This document shows, piece by piece, positions 22,726 through 35,058 of a stretch of DNA of 64,000 nucleotides. The notes beneath the pieces are model-generated. The model saw only the letters and a list, made by a program, of their open reading frames with translations. It ran no database searches and was not told where the DNA came from. How positions within the stretch are numbered: position 1 is the first letter of the stretch; the number at the start of each line of letters is the position of its first letter. The DNA is from Evernia prunastri. Taxonomy: Eukaryota; Ascomycota; Lecanoromycetes; Lecanorales; Parmeliaceae. Location of the stretch: NCBI GenBank assembly GCA_003184365.1, contig NKYR01000003.1, positions 62,001 to 126,000 of the forward strand. The letters run 5' to 3'. The translations under genes were made by a program, and so were the position numbers.

Positions 22726-25479
22726 AGGTAAATAGAATTCAAACTACGAAGAGATGCGGCTAGAGGGTTAGGGGAGTATGCAAAGCTTTATAGCGACAAC
22801 CGCCTGCTCTCGAGTAGGATGAATAATATTCACACTGATCTTGGGCCCCCAGTCATGGGACTCTCATGCTTGGTGATTGAGGTGATTAATACTATCGATT
22901 GATGGATGGATGGATTGATGGAAAGGAAAATTACTCATCTGACTAATACATTGTGGGACTGGCGCGTAATGAATGGAAAAGAGGGATGAGTTGTCACTCG
23001 TCAGTGGTTCAGAATCCAAAGTGGCGTAATCCATAAATTCATTTGTTGATGGATCATGGAATGCTTAACAAATGGGGTGACAGCGCATCTTCCTTCCACC
23101 TTCTCTTTCGAGCTCGCAACTCCGATGCATTCGTTGCTCGATTTCTATTGGGGAAAGGGTGAAAGAGGCGGTGGACGGTAATTTTCCCCCCAGATGCATG
23201 ATGATGTTCATCTCTGGGACAGGGGGGGAAATTTAGGGAACAAGAGAAAGCGAGAAAAGAAATCAAAAGAAATCAAAAACAATGAGGGCCAATTTAAATG
23301 AAAAGAAAAATCCTTTGGTTCCACACTCACACGCAGACTCGCACGGTAAAGCAATAATAATAAAATATGATCAATCTAGGTAGAGTGTTCTTACTCTACT
23401 TCGGCTCTCAATGCCGTTTGTTCGAAGGCGCTTCAGAGCATAAATTCTCATTGGTCGCCTCCGGCGCAAAAAATAACAAAAAAAGATCAAGCAAATCTGA
23501 CCGACAAGAAAAAAAAGTATCGATTATTGCCACACTCCGCGCCTGCCGCACTGCAGGTTCAAGTGTCAAAAAGACACCCCTTTCACCCTTTCGATTTTCA
23601 TGCAACCCAGGAAAAAACCTGTCACTGTAAGCCCACCACTCACACCGCAGCCTCGCTCGCTTGCTATCGGCTCGACCCCAAGACTACGTAATTTAAGGTC
23701 TGAAATCTGAAGATCTTTGGCCCCAAAGGGTGGAATGTAGACGAAAGAAAGTCCTGGAGAGTAATCGCAACCTTCTATCTCGCTTCCCGACAAGGGAGGG
23801 CAGACCTCGTGCTCGATGCATGCTGCAATGCAACATCATCATTTGCTGTCCCAGATGTGGGGCGGGCGTCTTCAAACTCTCTGCTCGCGCCACCTGTCAA
23901 GGGCATGTCCCCGTAGAAAAATAGAAATCCACAGAGATCGGGAAGCCTTAGCGAGGGCGGATCGGTGTGGCTGGAAAAACCGTTGGACGTGGGGTGTTGT
24001 TCGGAAATACTCGTATCAGAGAAAAGCAAAAGGGATCAGAAAGTATCGGGAAGCCACATGACGACGACGGGATAGGAAGCTGCGAAGTGGAAAGTGTTAC
24101 GGCCCAGATAGAAGAATGCGAGGATGATGGACGAAGTGTCGTGGGATTTGGATTTTATATCAACATTTGTGGCACGTTGTCGACTGCGGCAGCTACAATA
24201 CTAGCGGAACCCAGCATTTCGGATGACCGTTTTCCTGGGGTTCTCCTAAGGCACTCGACGGACCACTTATATAAGATCCTTGACCTTGAACAGTAAAGCT
24301 TGAGGCTATGCATGGACGCTATATCTGAGCCTCTTCTTGGATGGAATGCTACTTGGCCAGTATGTATAACTTCAAGTCTTTCACCGCGAAAACGATCCTA
24401 GAACCTCAACAATCAATTCCTTTTCCTTTTTCTGCCTTGGCAGCAAATCCGGCCTACTGAACACGAGGGGTTCTTCATTACTTTACGTAATTGATAAGAA
24501 AGTGGAGATACAAGACCCTGCATCCTTGCCGTTCCTCAGAGCCTGGGCAATTCTCGCCGAAGAGTGAGTGGTTGAAGGATTGAGCGCCTGCATGGAACCA
24601 TACAAGATTGAACTCAAACCGTCATCGAATCCTGCATGCATGAAAAGCAGCCAGCCTCTCACAACTAACTTTTTTCATCTGGGCTGACGTGTCTCGGGTA
24701 TCATGTCTGCAGCAGGAAGTCCTTTGGATTATCTTATGCCATGGCCCTTGAGGGGCCAGACCTGGTCTGAAACAAGGTCGAGATGCCATGCAGAATATCT
24801 GCGGACAACAAATGATAGATTGTATGTTACTAAACTGATGGACTCCGAGAACTGTAGGCTTGTCAGGGAAGAAGAGCCAGTGGGCCAAGAGCGTAGAAGA
24901 GCGGAGTAGTCACAGATGTTGCTGCGCGTGCCTGTAGACTGTGGTGAAGATTACCTTAGTTCGCCAGTCAACAGAACGCAAAGCGCAAAGCGCAGAAGTC
25001 AACACCACCAAAACAAAAACAAATGGGCGACCGGATAGACATTAGAAAACCTACGGACTGTTCATCGAAAGCAACAGCGCACTACACCGAGTAACTCTTC
25101 TACCGGACCATATGGTTGTTGTCTAAACTATGGGATGTCTATGATTGATAGCACTCTATGATGCTGGCTTTTGAGTCCGCAATGACTCGCATGACCATTA
25201 CCGCCATGAAGCTTGAAGCTTTCATTCTCTGCCAACCCATCTGCGAATGCCTGTCTTTGCTGCTGTCCGATGCCGAAGAATACGAATGAGATCTAATAAG
25301 GAAATACCAGAACCGAACGCCAGCTGGTGGAGGGACGGGCATGACGCACCCCGAGATGAAAGATAACCTGAAGAACTGCATCCGTCCCGGTTATGAATGA
25401 TGGGCAAGCACGAGAGACTCCGTGAAGTGCGCTACCGCAAGCAAGCGGCTGTCGAAGCGATCGTCGGTAACTGAAGCAG

Positions 25480-28040
25480 TTACCAGCGTCGACCTCCACC
25501 CATAGGTGCGGCGTTTGAGCTCGTAAAACCTCCGCGTCCGCCTCCGCGACCTCCACCACGACCATAACGACCTCCCCCTCCGCCACCACCGTAGCGAGCC
25601 ATCTCGTGGAGACGAGGATCAATTTGCTGCTTGGACTCTGTGAGGACAGCTACTAGATCACGTGCCTAAACCGAACGCGTCAGTACGGCCAACTCTTGGA
25701 TTGCAGGGAAAACAAGCGCATACCTGCTTGGAATCTGTGAGATATTGGTCAGCATCTCTCGCATTTGAGGAGGAGGAAAAGGAGGAACGTACTTTCAGTC
25801 GTGAACAATGTGATGGCGGTTCCCTTGGATCCAGCGCGACCAGTACGCCCAATGCGGTGAACGTAGTCTTCTGAATTATTGGGATAGTCATAGTTGAAGA
25901 CATGAGTGATGTTCTTGACATCTTCAACAGGATTAGCATTCAACAAAGGTCATAGCGTAAAATGATGTCAACGTTAGTCGTGAGGCAGAATGCATCTGCA
26001 AAACTCTCGGCATAGCTCTCTGCATGGAGACAACATCTCGGTACATCCTGGTCCAAAGCGTGGCAAGTATCATGGTCCTGGATAATCCTGGGGAATGCAG
26101 CTTGAACAAGTCAAGAGAAATCCAATCCGCCTCGGTACCCTGATGGTACATAACGAGACGGAATGAAAAATGTAGCAAGCCACACTGCAACGGATATCCA
26201 AGAGCTTCTGGCTGGATAGCCAAAAGAAATCATGATGAGCCAGGACCAGAAAGTAGCAGTTGCAGCGCGTACGTCTGCAGAGAGCAAAGCTTCACAGAAA
26301 CAGAGCCACACGACGTCAATTGAGGAATGGGAAGGGGCAAGTGCAGATCGGCGGTCAATCATACCAATACCACGTGAAGCCACATCAGTGGCAACCATGA
26401 TGGGACTCTTCCCTGTCTTAAACTCGTTGAGAACCCAGTCGCGCTCATTCTGCTGCTTGTCGCCGTGGATTGCTAGACCAATATCAGCTATGGATAGGCT
26501 GGAAGGAAGCTCGATTGACTTACAAAGCGCAGGCCATCCGTCTTGTCGCAGGAACCTAGTTATCTCGTCCGCTACACGCTTAGTACCTGTGAAGAGCAAA
26601 ATCTTGGAATCTCGGTCTTCCATAATACGCTCCAGATGCTTGGTCATCTTTTCACGTTTGTCAAACTCAGACACAATCTCAACGATTTGGGTGATGCGAT
26701 GATTAGCTGAGAGATCCATCGACCCGATGTTGACCTGAATGTAGTCTTGAAGGTAGTCCGAGGCCAATTGACGGACGTCCTTAGGCCATGTTGCAGACCA
26801 CATGCATGTCTGACGATCTGGGCGAATCTGGCCAATGATTTTCCGGATTTGTGGTTCGAAACCCATGTCCAGCATACGGTCAGCTTCATCCAGAACAAGG
26901 TAAGTAACACGACGAAGGTTAGTTTTTCCGGACTCCAGCATGTCAATAAGACGACCGGGGGTGGCTATACAGACTTCGACGCCTTTAGCGAGGTCTCGAA
27001 TCTGGCCGCCTTTTGGGACGCCGCCATAGACACAGGTGTTGCGGATACGGGATGATTTGCCGAATTTGGTCATCTCCTGTTGTATCTGTACAGCGAGCTC
27101 TCGGGTTGGTGCCAAAACCAATACGATGGGTCCATCGCCGGGAGCGAGGAGCGGCTGAGCATTGATGTGAACTATTCCAGGTAGACAGTATGTCAATGTT
27201 TTCCCTGATCCAGTCTCTGCGATTCCGACAACATCACGTCCAGAGAGCGCCATAGGCCACCCTTGAGACTGGATGGCTGTGGGTGCAGCAAAACCTTGAG
27301 CTTTCACCTCATCCATGACATATTTGGGAAAGCCAGCTTCGTCGAAAGTCTGGACAGGTCGGGGTACATTGTTGCCTTGAATAGTGATCTCCTTGAGCTT
27401 GCGGAAGTCTGCGACTTCGCGTTCAGAACGAGCAGTGACCTCGGGATCCTCTTTGTAGAAAGATTTTTCAAATTTGGGCATTGTGGAGAGATCTATGTCC
27501 TTTGTCAGATTCAGGTACTAGAAAATGGTGGCAACCGTACCGAATGATTGAATTTTCAGATTGGCTCCTAGATTCGACATCTTGTCACCACCCGAACCGC
27601 CAAAGCTTGCTCCTCCTCCACCGTAGCCTCCTCCTCCGCTGTAGCCGTTGGTCGAACCACCGTAACCGCCTCCACTTGAAAAGCCGTTCGAGTACCCATT
27701 GCTGCCACCTCCAGAGTACCCGTTGGTACCACTGTAGAATCAAAGCATATCAGTGTATGTTCACAACCTAGATAAACGATGCGGGATGACATGCGATGAG
27801 GAAAGAGACAGCATGCGCAGAAAAGAAAAAAAGAGAACATCAGAATGGCATGCAGGCACAACTCAGACTGCAACTTCTAGACCTTGGATATTCATACCCG
27901 CTGGAATAGGCTGTAGAATAGTCCCGCCCGCCTGAGTTCCCACCAGAATAGCGGCCTGAATAGTCATCGTACCCATTTGAGTATCCACCACCACCTCCTC
28001 CTCCTCCACGGCTACCACCATAGCCACCTCCATACGACAT
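25480..28040 (-). CDS. DBP2: ATP-dependent RNA helicase DBP2 (DDX5/p68 family)
   Basis: Seven exons: 27898-28040, 27541-27731, 26524-27492, 26365-26472, 25793-25921, 25724-25734, 25480-25665; 1737 nt, 578 residues. A Gly/Tyr/Ser-rich N-terminus leads to MPKFEKSFYKEDPEV. DEAD-box motifs in order: Q motif (GFAAPTAIQSQGWP), motif I AETGSGKT, Ia PTRELA, Ib TPGR, II DEAD, III SAT, IV LFTGTK, V VATDVASRGID, VI HRIGRTGRAG. The C-terminus is an RGG-type tail (RYGRGGGRGGGRGG). Known roles: mRNP assembly, rRNA maturation, mRNA decay. Exon 4/5 are separated by a 443-nt intron (25922-26364) just after motif V, and exon 6 has only 11 nt. Introns 1 (166 nt) and 2 (48 nt) split the N-terminus. Confidence 0.96.
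25922..26364 (-). other. Long late intron of DBP2
   Basis: 443 nt, GTATGA donor, TTGAAG acceptor, GCTAATC branch-like site about 15 nt upstream of the acceptor. It splits GGT-ATT-G|AT of the motif V region (SRGI|DVKN). Yeast DBP2 genes are known to carry an unusually long intron late in the gene that functions in autoregulation. If retained, the frame stays open for about 80 codons and would replace motif VI and the RGG tail with unrelated sequence. Confidence 0.75.
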
Positions 28041-28833
28041 GTTGTCGTTTGTTCGTAGGTTTGAATACACCACTTTTGTGACTGCAAGGGAACGGGGTAA
28101 AGTAAGAGAACAAAGAGACGAGAACAGGTAAGTTGACGATGACGAGGGTGAGAGTGAGGGTGAGAGTGAGGGTGAGAGTGAGGGTGAGAGCGAGGGTGAG
28201 AGGAGGATGTGTTCGTTAGAGAAGAGATTTTGTTCTGAAAGCAAGACACAAAATTTTCTTAGCGTCCTTCTATTATGTAAGCCAGGGTCTCCTGCAATCA
28301 CCATTCTACTTCCTGCCAAGACTGAATTAACAATTAATATCACTTCTCAAATTAAGGCTAGCATGCCTATTCACTACAAGCTGAGTTTCCTGTCATCGGA
28401 CGTTTACGCTGGGCAAATTAGCTAACCCATTTCCTCACAGCTCGAAGTCGTGTCTTGAGGAAAGCACCTGGAATAGCATGGGGCTTCATCGGCTAACCCA
28501 TGCCTTTTTCTAAAGTAGAGTACTCACGCGCATGTAGCAGCTGCCTTAAGACTTGCTCGTCTCCAGAGAAAATCGGACTCTCAATATCTCTCCATGGAAG
28601 GAGGGAAGCCGAGCGTCACAGGCTACTCCTCCGTAAGCGAGTAGATTACCATTCCACACGCACTTCCTTCTTTGGACACAGATGCAAACTCAGCTCCTCC
28701 GGGAGATCATGTATCGGTTCTCGAAGCTGACGATTTCTTATATTTATCAGCCTTTCAGCGTGATTCATCGCCGACAACATTTCGCTTCTCGTCGAGTGTT
28801 TGGGGGTTGCATACCAGGGCGCACGCTCGGTCG
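28041..28833. other. Upstream region of DBP2 / 3' flank of ISA2
   Basis: Contains the DBP2 promoter and leader, including a 12-bp tandem repeat at 28146-28204. Frames here are short and unrecognised. The rest to 28833 is the ISA2 3' flank. Confidence 0.4.
28146..28204. repeat. 12-bp tandem repeat (GGTGAGAGTGAG)
   Basis: About four to five copies of a 12-bp unit GGTGAGAGTGAG, with one base change (GAGAGCGAG). On the DBP2 sense strand this is a CTCACCCTCACT pyrimidine-rich repeat starting about 105 nt before the start codon, likely in promoter or leader. Confidence 0.8.
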
Positions 28834-29571
28834 TCAAGGCTTTATATCGAAACTTGTTCCACAGCCACAGCTGCTTGTAGCGGCTGGGTTTCCCACTATT
28901 TTGAACTGACTACCAATCAACTCCATGGTGAAGTCGACCTTGCTCCCCTTCAGCAGCTCCAGACTTGGCTCGTCCATAACCACCTTGGCCCCGGAACGAT
29001 CACTCGACTCGAATATTGTATCATCCTCGGGAGATATTGCAGACGTAGTCGTAAGAGACATGAGGTATTGAAAGCCATGACACCCGCCAGATTCTACTGT
29101 GACTCGTAGAGCGAGATTCGGATTGGATTCCCTGGACATGATATCTTTGAGACGCTAGAACCACTATTAGCAACAGTGTTGAGGTCGCAAGGAGCGAAAT
29201 CAGCATACGTCTGCAGCACGTGCCGTAATGTCTATGAGCATTTCATTGCCATCTACATCCTTTCGAGGGTTGGCAACGACCACAGCTGCTTTGGCAGGGG
29301 GCGAAGCGGAGAACATGCGCCGCTGTAGTGGATGGCCCGATCTCGCTCGAGTGGAATGAAAGAAAGATCTGTGACGCTGAGATATAGTGGAAGCATGATG
29401 CTGCTTCGTTAGAGAAGCTGGCAAGAGGAAACGGGGTATGGGTGTGTAGAAATATTGTCTTGGAGATAGATGTCCTTGAGGCTTTATTATTGTTCTGTTT
29501 TCTGTTCTAGCAAGCGCAAGCTTGTGTTTCGCTAGACAAACAAACGCTCGCGAGAACGCTCGAGTTTCCAT
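28834..29571 (-). CDS. ISA2: Mitochondrial iron-sulfur assembly protein ISA2
   Basis: Exons 29209-29571 and 28834-29154 with a 54-nt intron (29155-29208) give 227 residues. The first about 100 residues are Arg-, Ser- and His-rich with few acidic residues, as in a mitochondrial presequence (RRMFSASPPAKAAVVV precedes the fold). The A-type carrier (HesB/IscA) domain shows the three conserved cysteines: ESGGCHGFQY and SSCGCGTSFDIKP at the very end. Known role: with Isa1 and Iba57, assembling [4Fe-4S] clusters for aconitase, lipoate and biotin synthases. Divergent from the kynureninase gene with 268 bp between the start codons. Confidence 0.93.
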
Positions 29572-29839
29572 TGTTGTAGGTACCGTTGCAGCCCGCAGGA
29601 AACACTGCGAAAAGAGACGTGGGATTAGGTAGTGTAATGTACGGATTTTGAATGCCTGGAAATCGCCACTTTAGGTTAGTAAGCATCAAATCCTCTCAGT
29701 GGCCAAAATGGTGCCGGAGGTTGCAAAGACTGTCCAGAGAGCGTCAATCTATGGGATTCTCCTAATCAACTATTTTCACTAGCGCGCCTAGAGGTTCACC
29801 CCGCCGAGCCCCGCAGAGCCCAGTTGTGACCACAGCAAT

Positions 29840-31503
29840 ATGTCTGCTCTTGAATCAGTAGAACCAAATGGACGAGAACATGCAATCCAGCTGGACGCCA
29901 ACGACCCTCTGAGAAGCTTTAGGAAGGAATTCCTAATCCCACCCAAAAACGGATTTGGTATGCGTCTTCCTGCGTCATAGCCGACTCAATATACTCATTA
30001 GCAGCTTCAAATAGCGAGGATGGCGATAAGCCTTGCATCTACTTTTGCGGAAACTCATTGGGACCTCAGCCTAAACGGACTTCAAAACGCATAGCCTCCC
30101 ATCTGTCGGCGTGGGCAAATAAAGGAGTGCTCGGTCACTTCACAGAACATGAAGGCTCCGACCTTCCCCCCTTCCTACATGTCGACGATGCCACTGCAAA
30201 ACTCATGGCTCCTCTTGTAGGTGCAGAGGCTAGCGAAGTTGCTGTTATGGAGACGTTGACGGCCAATTTACACCTTCTGATGGCAAGCTTTTACCGACCC
30301 AATCAAGAGAAATACCAAATTATAATGGAAGGCAAAGCATTCCCAAGTGATCATGTATGAAACGTCGAGCCTGCTTTCAAAGCGTTTGCCGGCTTTCCCT
30401 GACATGGCTTCAGTATGCTGTGGAATCACAAATCCGGCATCACGACTTTGACCCGAAGCTAGCCATGGTACTCATTGAGCCAGAAAATCCTACAGCGGCA
30501 ACTATATCCACCTCCCATATTCTTTCCGTTATCGACAAGCATGCTTCCACCACAGCTTTGATTCTTCTACCGGGAATACAATACTATACTGGCCAGTACC
30601 TCGACATCAAAGCTATCACTGCCCACGCCCACAGACATGGTATAACGATCGGTTGGGATCTTGCTCATGCAGTGGGCAACGTGGATTTGCGGCTGGCAGA
30701 GTGGGATGTTGATTTCGCAGTTTGGTGCAATTACAAATACGTCAACTCAGGCCCTGGGGCTATTGGTGGACTGTTCGTGAACTCTAGACACGGACAGGTA
30801 GATGTCTCTGCAACAAAAAATGGCGCGCGTGGCTTTCGAGACAGACTGTGCGGATGGTGGGGGGGCGACAAAGCGATGCGATTTGCTATGGGCAAAAGTA
30901 GGTTATCAATCCTCATGTTTCACCAGTGTCTGTGCGGCCAGTCTCCTTTTTAGCCGTGTTTCCCGATGTCATTGACAGCCTCGTCTCCCAGATTTCGTTC
31001 CGATTCCTGGCGCCGCTGGATGGCAGGTTGGTAACCCCTCCGCTCTTGCTCTCACAGCTGTCCTTGCGTCGCTTGAGATTTTCGCACTCACAGACATGGC
31101 CACCATTCGGGCTAAATCAATGGCCATGACTGCTTACCTCGAAGACCTCCTACTACACCCGCCTTCGGCCAACAGCCATTATAAGAAGCACTTGCCTTAT
31201 CAAATCATTACGCCCTCGAATCGAGAGGAACGAGGCGCTCAGTTGAGCGTCCGCCTAGAAGCAGGGCTACTCGAGGACATTATGATATCCCTACAAAATG
31301 CTGGCGTCATTGTGGACGAACGTAGGCCGGACGTGATCCGCGTTGCCCCAGCGCCGCTCTTCAACACTTTCGAGGAAGTATGGGACTTTGCCAATACATT
31401 CGCATGGGCTTGTTCAGAGGCACAAGCGGGTTTGGTTTATGGCGGTCGAGAAGCTGCAGCTTTGCAAGGGCAGGACCAGAAGGGTTGGGCAGAAATCAAA
31501 TAG
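29840..31503 (+). CDS. BNA5: Kynureninase
   Basis: Four exons: 29840-29957, 30005-30354, 30414-30897, 30992-31503 (introns 47, 59, 94 nt), 487 residues. PLP enzyme that cleaves kynurenine and 3-hydroxykynurenine to anthranilate or 3-hydroxyanthranilate in tryptophan breakdown and de novo NAD synthesis. Visible family blocks: IYFCGNSLGPQPKRT, the GHF motif in VLGHFTEHEGSDLPPF, TLTANLHLLMASFYRP, IGWDLAHAVGN, the PLP-lysine block VWCNYKYVNSGPGAIGG, and the C-terminal block ITPSNREERGAQLSVRLE and RPDVIRVAPAPLFNTFEEVW. Length is normal for the family. The frame is unbroken after splicing. Confidence 0.96.
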
Positions 31504-32961
31504 ACAGGGTCTGGAGGTGAACTTTGAACAGAAGTGACATATGTCAGGTCGCTCGGATTAAATCGCTTGCTTGTGCATAGAATAGGACCTGTAAAAAAAA
31601 GGAGAGGTCCGTTGCTGCATAACGCAGTGTTCGTCACTGTTCACAGAAAGACATTTGAACATCATTCTCGGAACTCCACAAGATTGATACCGTGTGTCTG
31701 AAGCTGACAGCTTGGTCGCGCCTCCTGAGGCTAAGAGCGCCGGGCTAGTGGGTGAAAGAGAATGTAGCCAATCGGCATGAATCAATCTCAGACATGAAAT
31801 TGTATGCCCCGTATATGCCCCCTTTAGAAGCAAGATTCCTCTCAATTCGGATGTGCGAGTTGTGATACAAGTTCCTGGAGCTAACAACCTGGCGAACCGC
31901 TATAGCCCTTTGGAATACTCTCATTGTTTTGGCTTCATTCCACAATCCTGCTGATCGACGGCTGTCCCTTCGAGCTGTCTCATTGTTCAGGTTGCAACCT
32001 CGAAATGTCCCTGAACGGAGGCCACGTTTGAAGTACCTACACGGTTTCTGGCCACGTTCCTTGGGACACCACCGCAAAAGCCGGTTGAGATCTAGCATGG
32101 GTGAGCGAGTTACGATTGTTTTAGGGATCTTTGTGAGTCTTGACGGCGGGCCGTTCGAATACGATGGTGGTACAGTGCAGAGCAACGAAACATCACCGAC
32201 AAAGTGGCATCCATCCTTCAGATGCGAGCAACAGAGTACCAATATCAAAGGGCGGACGAAGATGGGATTTTTTTCTTCCCGAAAGCTGTTTCGCCCTTTC
32301 ACCCTTTCGCCGTTTCAACTCGTATGCAGCGTTGTGGAAGCGCCGTGTTTTGGAGCTAACCGGGTTTCTTTTGGTGCGTCTTCCTCCAATCAAAGTTACG
32401 AGCGCCCTGATTCATGCAAGCTCTTCAAGTGTGCATTAGTAGCTTCGAGAAGCAGACTCGTCCAGGAGTAGTTCAAAGTCCAGAATCCAGAGTCCAGAAT
32501 CCAGACATCGTTGATCTCTACGCGCTGTCCCACCTCATACTTTGTGACTCTTGAAAGAAAAGTACCTGCCCCCTCCCGTTCCTGTTGACGCCCCTGTTCC
32601 AGCCTCTTCCTCCTGCATTAATCCTCCATCGTTTCTCCTGCGTTCGTGCATGCGTTCAAACATCTCCGTTGAGATTCGTCATCTTAGTTGCATCGTCCTT
32701 CGTGCAACCACTCTCGTTGCCGAAGCGCTCGTATTTCCCTTCAATCCTCCTGAACCCTTCCTCTGCAAATTGCAGAACCTACGTGCGAAAAGTACATAGC
32801 CGACCCGCCTCCAAGCTCATCTTGAGCCACTTGTGCCCACATCCTCCGCGAGACGGGACGGAGATCCTCAACGAAGACGTTTACACAATCTGGGAGCGGG
32901 CAGTCACTTACAACAGCTCTCAACCAAGACCTGACGCCATTCCAGAAGTGTGTCGGCGGCG
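31504..32961. other. Intergenic region and NoxR leader
   Basis: 1.46 kb between BNA5 and noxR. The last 400 bp are CT-rich and probably the noxR promoter and leader. Overlapping open frames on both strands at 31745-32470 (up to 185 codons) show no recognised domain, and I do not annotate them as genes. Confidence 0.4.
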
Positions 32962-34851
32962 ATGTCGTTGAAGCAGGTCAGACTGACCAATACAATTCAC
33001 TCGATTCCGATTCTAACGTTACTGCGATACAGGAAATCGAGACTTGGGTCGAGGCAATTGGTTTCTACGACAACAATGACTTTGACTCAGCGCTGAAGAC
33101 CTTCGATAATATCCCAGATACGGCCAAGATACTCTTCAACTGTGGAGTCATACATGCTACGTTGGGCGAACACAAGAGAGCGGTGGGTTATTTCAAGGAC
33201 CTGTCAGCTTTGGAATGAGATCTGATGTCGTTATAGGTACAATACTATCAACGCGCGATTAGTCGGGACAATTACCTTGCAATCGCATACTTCCAACAAG
33301 GCGTCTCGAATTTCCTGGTTGGTGATTTCGAGGAGGCAATGGCAAACTTCAACGATGCGCTCCGCTTCTTGCGAGGAAATAGATTCATCAACTATGAGCA
33401 ACTGGGCTTGAATTTTAGGCTGTACTCGTGCGAGGTGCTATTCAACAGGGGACTTTGCTCTATATACATACAACAGAAAGAGGCTGGAATGGAGGACTTA
33501 CACATTGCAGCCAAAGAAAAGGAGAAATCGGACCATGATGTTATTGACGAAGCCATTGGGGAGCAAGCCGAGGTAAATATGGAGTTCATTGACATATTCA
33601 GGATTGGCTCATGTTTCACAACAGGGATATACTGTCTTCTCAATTCCCGTTGGAGTGATATACCGGCCGAACGCAGCCAAAGTGAAGAACCTCAAGAGTA
33701 AAGATTATCTGGGAAAGGCAAGGTTAATAGCCTCGTCTGAGCAATGCAATACACTCGCTGGGACTGCGAATGCCGACGCAAAAGCACACGCAGCTGCAAT
33801 AAACAGAAGTATGGACGACCGTCCCCTAAGCTCCATATCCTACGGCGCCTCCCACATGGTCAGGCCAAATCTATACAGCAGATCAAGGCAGCAATCCGAA
33901 CCCCCGGTCCACCGCAACATGTTCCCGCCCACACCGCCACCAGACAACGACCCAATCCGCCCGGCATTCATGGCAGCTTCAACCTCTCCACCCAGCAACC
34001 CACAGTCTCTCCCGCGAGCACACACCCTCACCAATACCCCGCCCTCCAAGCCCCTGCGCCCCGAACCCCTCAACCTTGAAGCAATCACCCGAGAAAAGCC
34101 TCGCATCGGCACCACCCGCACCGCCTCCGAGCCCCGCGGCCCCCCCTCCCGCCGTCCACACAACCACCGCGAGCGCGACCGCTCCGCGCGGCCCCGTTTG
34201 TTCGGCGAAACTACCGCCCACCGCCCGCACTCCAACGGCGACGAAGCGGACCTCGACGAGTATCCCGAGGAACTCTACTCGATGGACCCGCGCACCACCC
34301 GCCAGCACAGCTCGCCGCAGAAACCCCGCTCCTCGCACCACTACTCCTCCGACTCCGGCAGCCAACGGCAGCGGAGGAGCGGCCGCTCGAAGAGCAGGCA
34401 GAGGAGGGAGCACTACAGCATCGACGAAGAACCGTCCGAGGACCCCGGCACGGCATCCACAACCTCCTCCCTCGACGAGTACGAAATCCTCCACAACGCC
34501 GGCGGCGGGCTTTCTCGCCCTCGCGGCCAGTCCAGCAGCAGACGGGGCGCCTCCCACTCCCGTCAGTACGTCTATCGACTGAAGGATGTGAGGGTCAAGG
34601 TCCACCACGGGGATGATGCGAGATTCATAATGCTGACGCCTGACGTCGCGTTTGCGTCTTTCGTGGACAAGGTGAGGGAGAAGCTTCAACTGAAGGGTGG
34701 GTTCAAGTGCAAGATACAGGATGAGGGCGACCTCATCACCATGGGAGATGGCGATGATTGGGTCATGGCGATGTCGGGCGTGAGGAAGGAGGCGAGGGCA
34801 GAAGGGGTGGAGATGGGGAAGATGGAGGTTTGGGTTATAGACGTTGCATAG
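32962..34851 (+). CDS. noxR: NADPH oxidase regulator NoxR (p67phox-like)
   Basis: Four exons: 32962-32976 (15 nt), 33033-33182, 33237-33572, 33625-34851; 575 residues; introns 56, 54 and 52 nt. The protein starts MSLKQ-EIETWVEAIGFYDN. N-terminal TPR repeats follow (ILFNCGVIHATLGEHKRAVQ, YQRAISRDNYLAIAYFQQG, FRLYSCEVLFNRGLCSIY), then the oxidase-activation segment EGYTVFSIPVGVIYRP. A long Pro/Ser/Arg-rich linker precedes a C-terminal PB1 domain (VRVKVHHGDDARFIMLTP, CKIQDEGDLITMGDGDDW). In fungi NoxR binds RacA through the TPRs and activates NoxA/NoxB for hyphal growth, sexual development and infection. The very short first exon makes the start easy to miss. Confidence 0.96.
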
Positions 34852-35058
34852 TGGGAGAAGGGTCTGGCGAACATGATAATGGTAGACATGGTAAGGCTTT
34901 TTCGAACAGCCATGAGCGTCCTCCTGTGTCTGAGGCATTCTCTTCTTTCTAGCATACTCCCTCTAGGGTATACACAACAATAGTAAAACTACTTTAAGCC
35001 ATTGAGGCCTTGTTTAAAGCCGCAGTACGCCAACTTCCACCGTCACTTAGCACCCCCC

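Larger units (their letters stand above)
20754..25479. other. 4.7-kb region without recognised genes upstream of con7
   Basis: Between the con7 start and the DBP2 stop. It holds microsatellites (GAT/AAT at 22482-22590, GT at 22684-22725), T and C runs near 22380, and scattered open frames under 110 codons with no recognised family (for example 23967-24296 plus). Long, repeat-bearing upstream regions are common for fungal developmental regulators, so much of this may be con7 leader and promoter. I cannot exclude non-coding RNA genes. Confidence 0.4.

Noticed and set aside
22263..22742. 159-codon minus-strand frame with poly-His/poly-Ile
   Set aside because: Product of microsatellites (GAT, AAT, GT); low complexity with no real domain.
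28141..28204. Regular repeat considered as a CRISPR-like array
   Set aside because: Units are tandem with no spacers, and the genome is eukaryotic.
28672..29109. 145-codon plus-strand frame
   Set aside because: Antisense to the clear ISA2 exon.
31745..32302. 185-codon minus-strand frame, with a 180-codon frame opposite
   Set aside because: Both strands are open, no family recognised, and the region lies upstream of noxR.
33979..34938. 319-codon minus-strand frame
   Set aside because: Antisense to the GC-rich exon of noxR; Val/Gly/Ala-rich translation is typical of a shadow.
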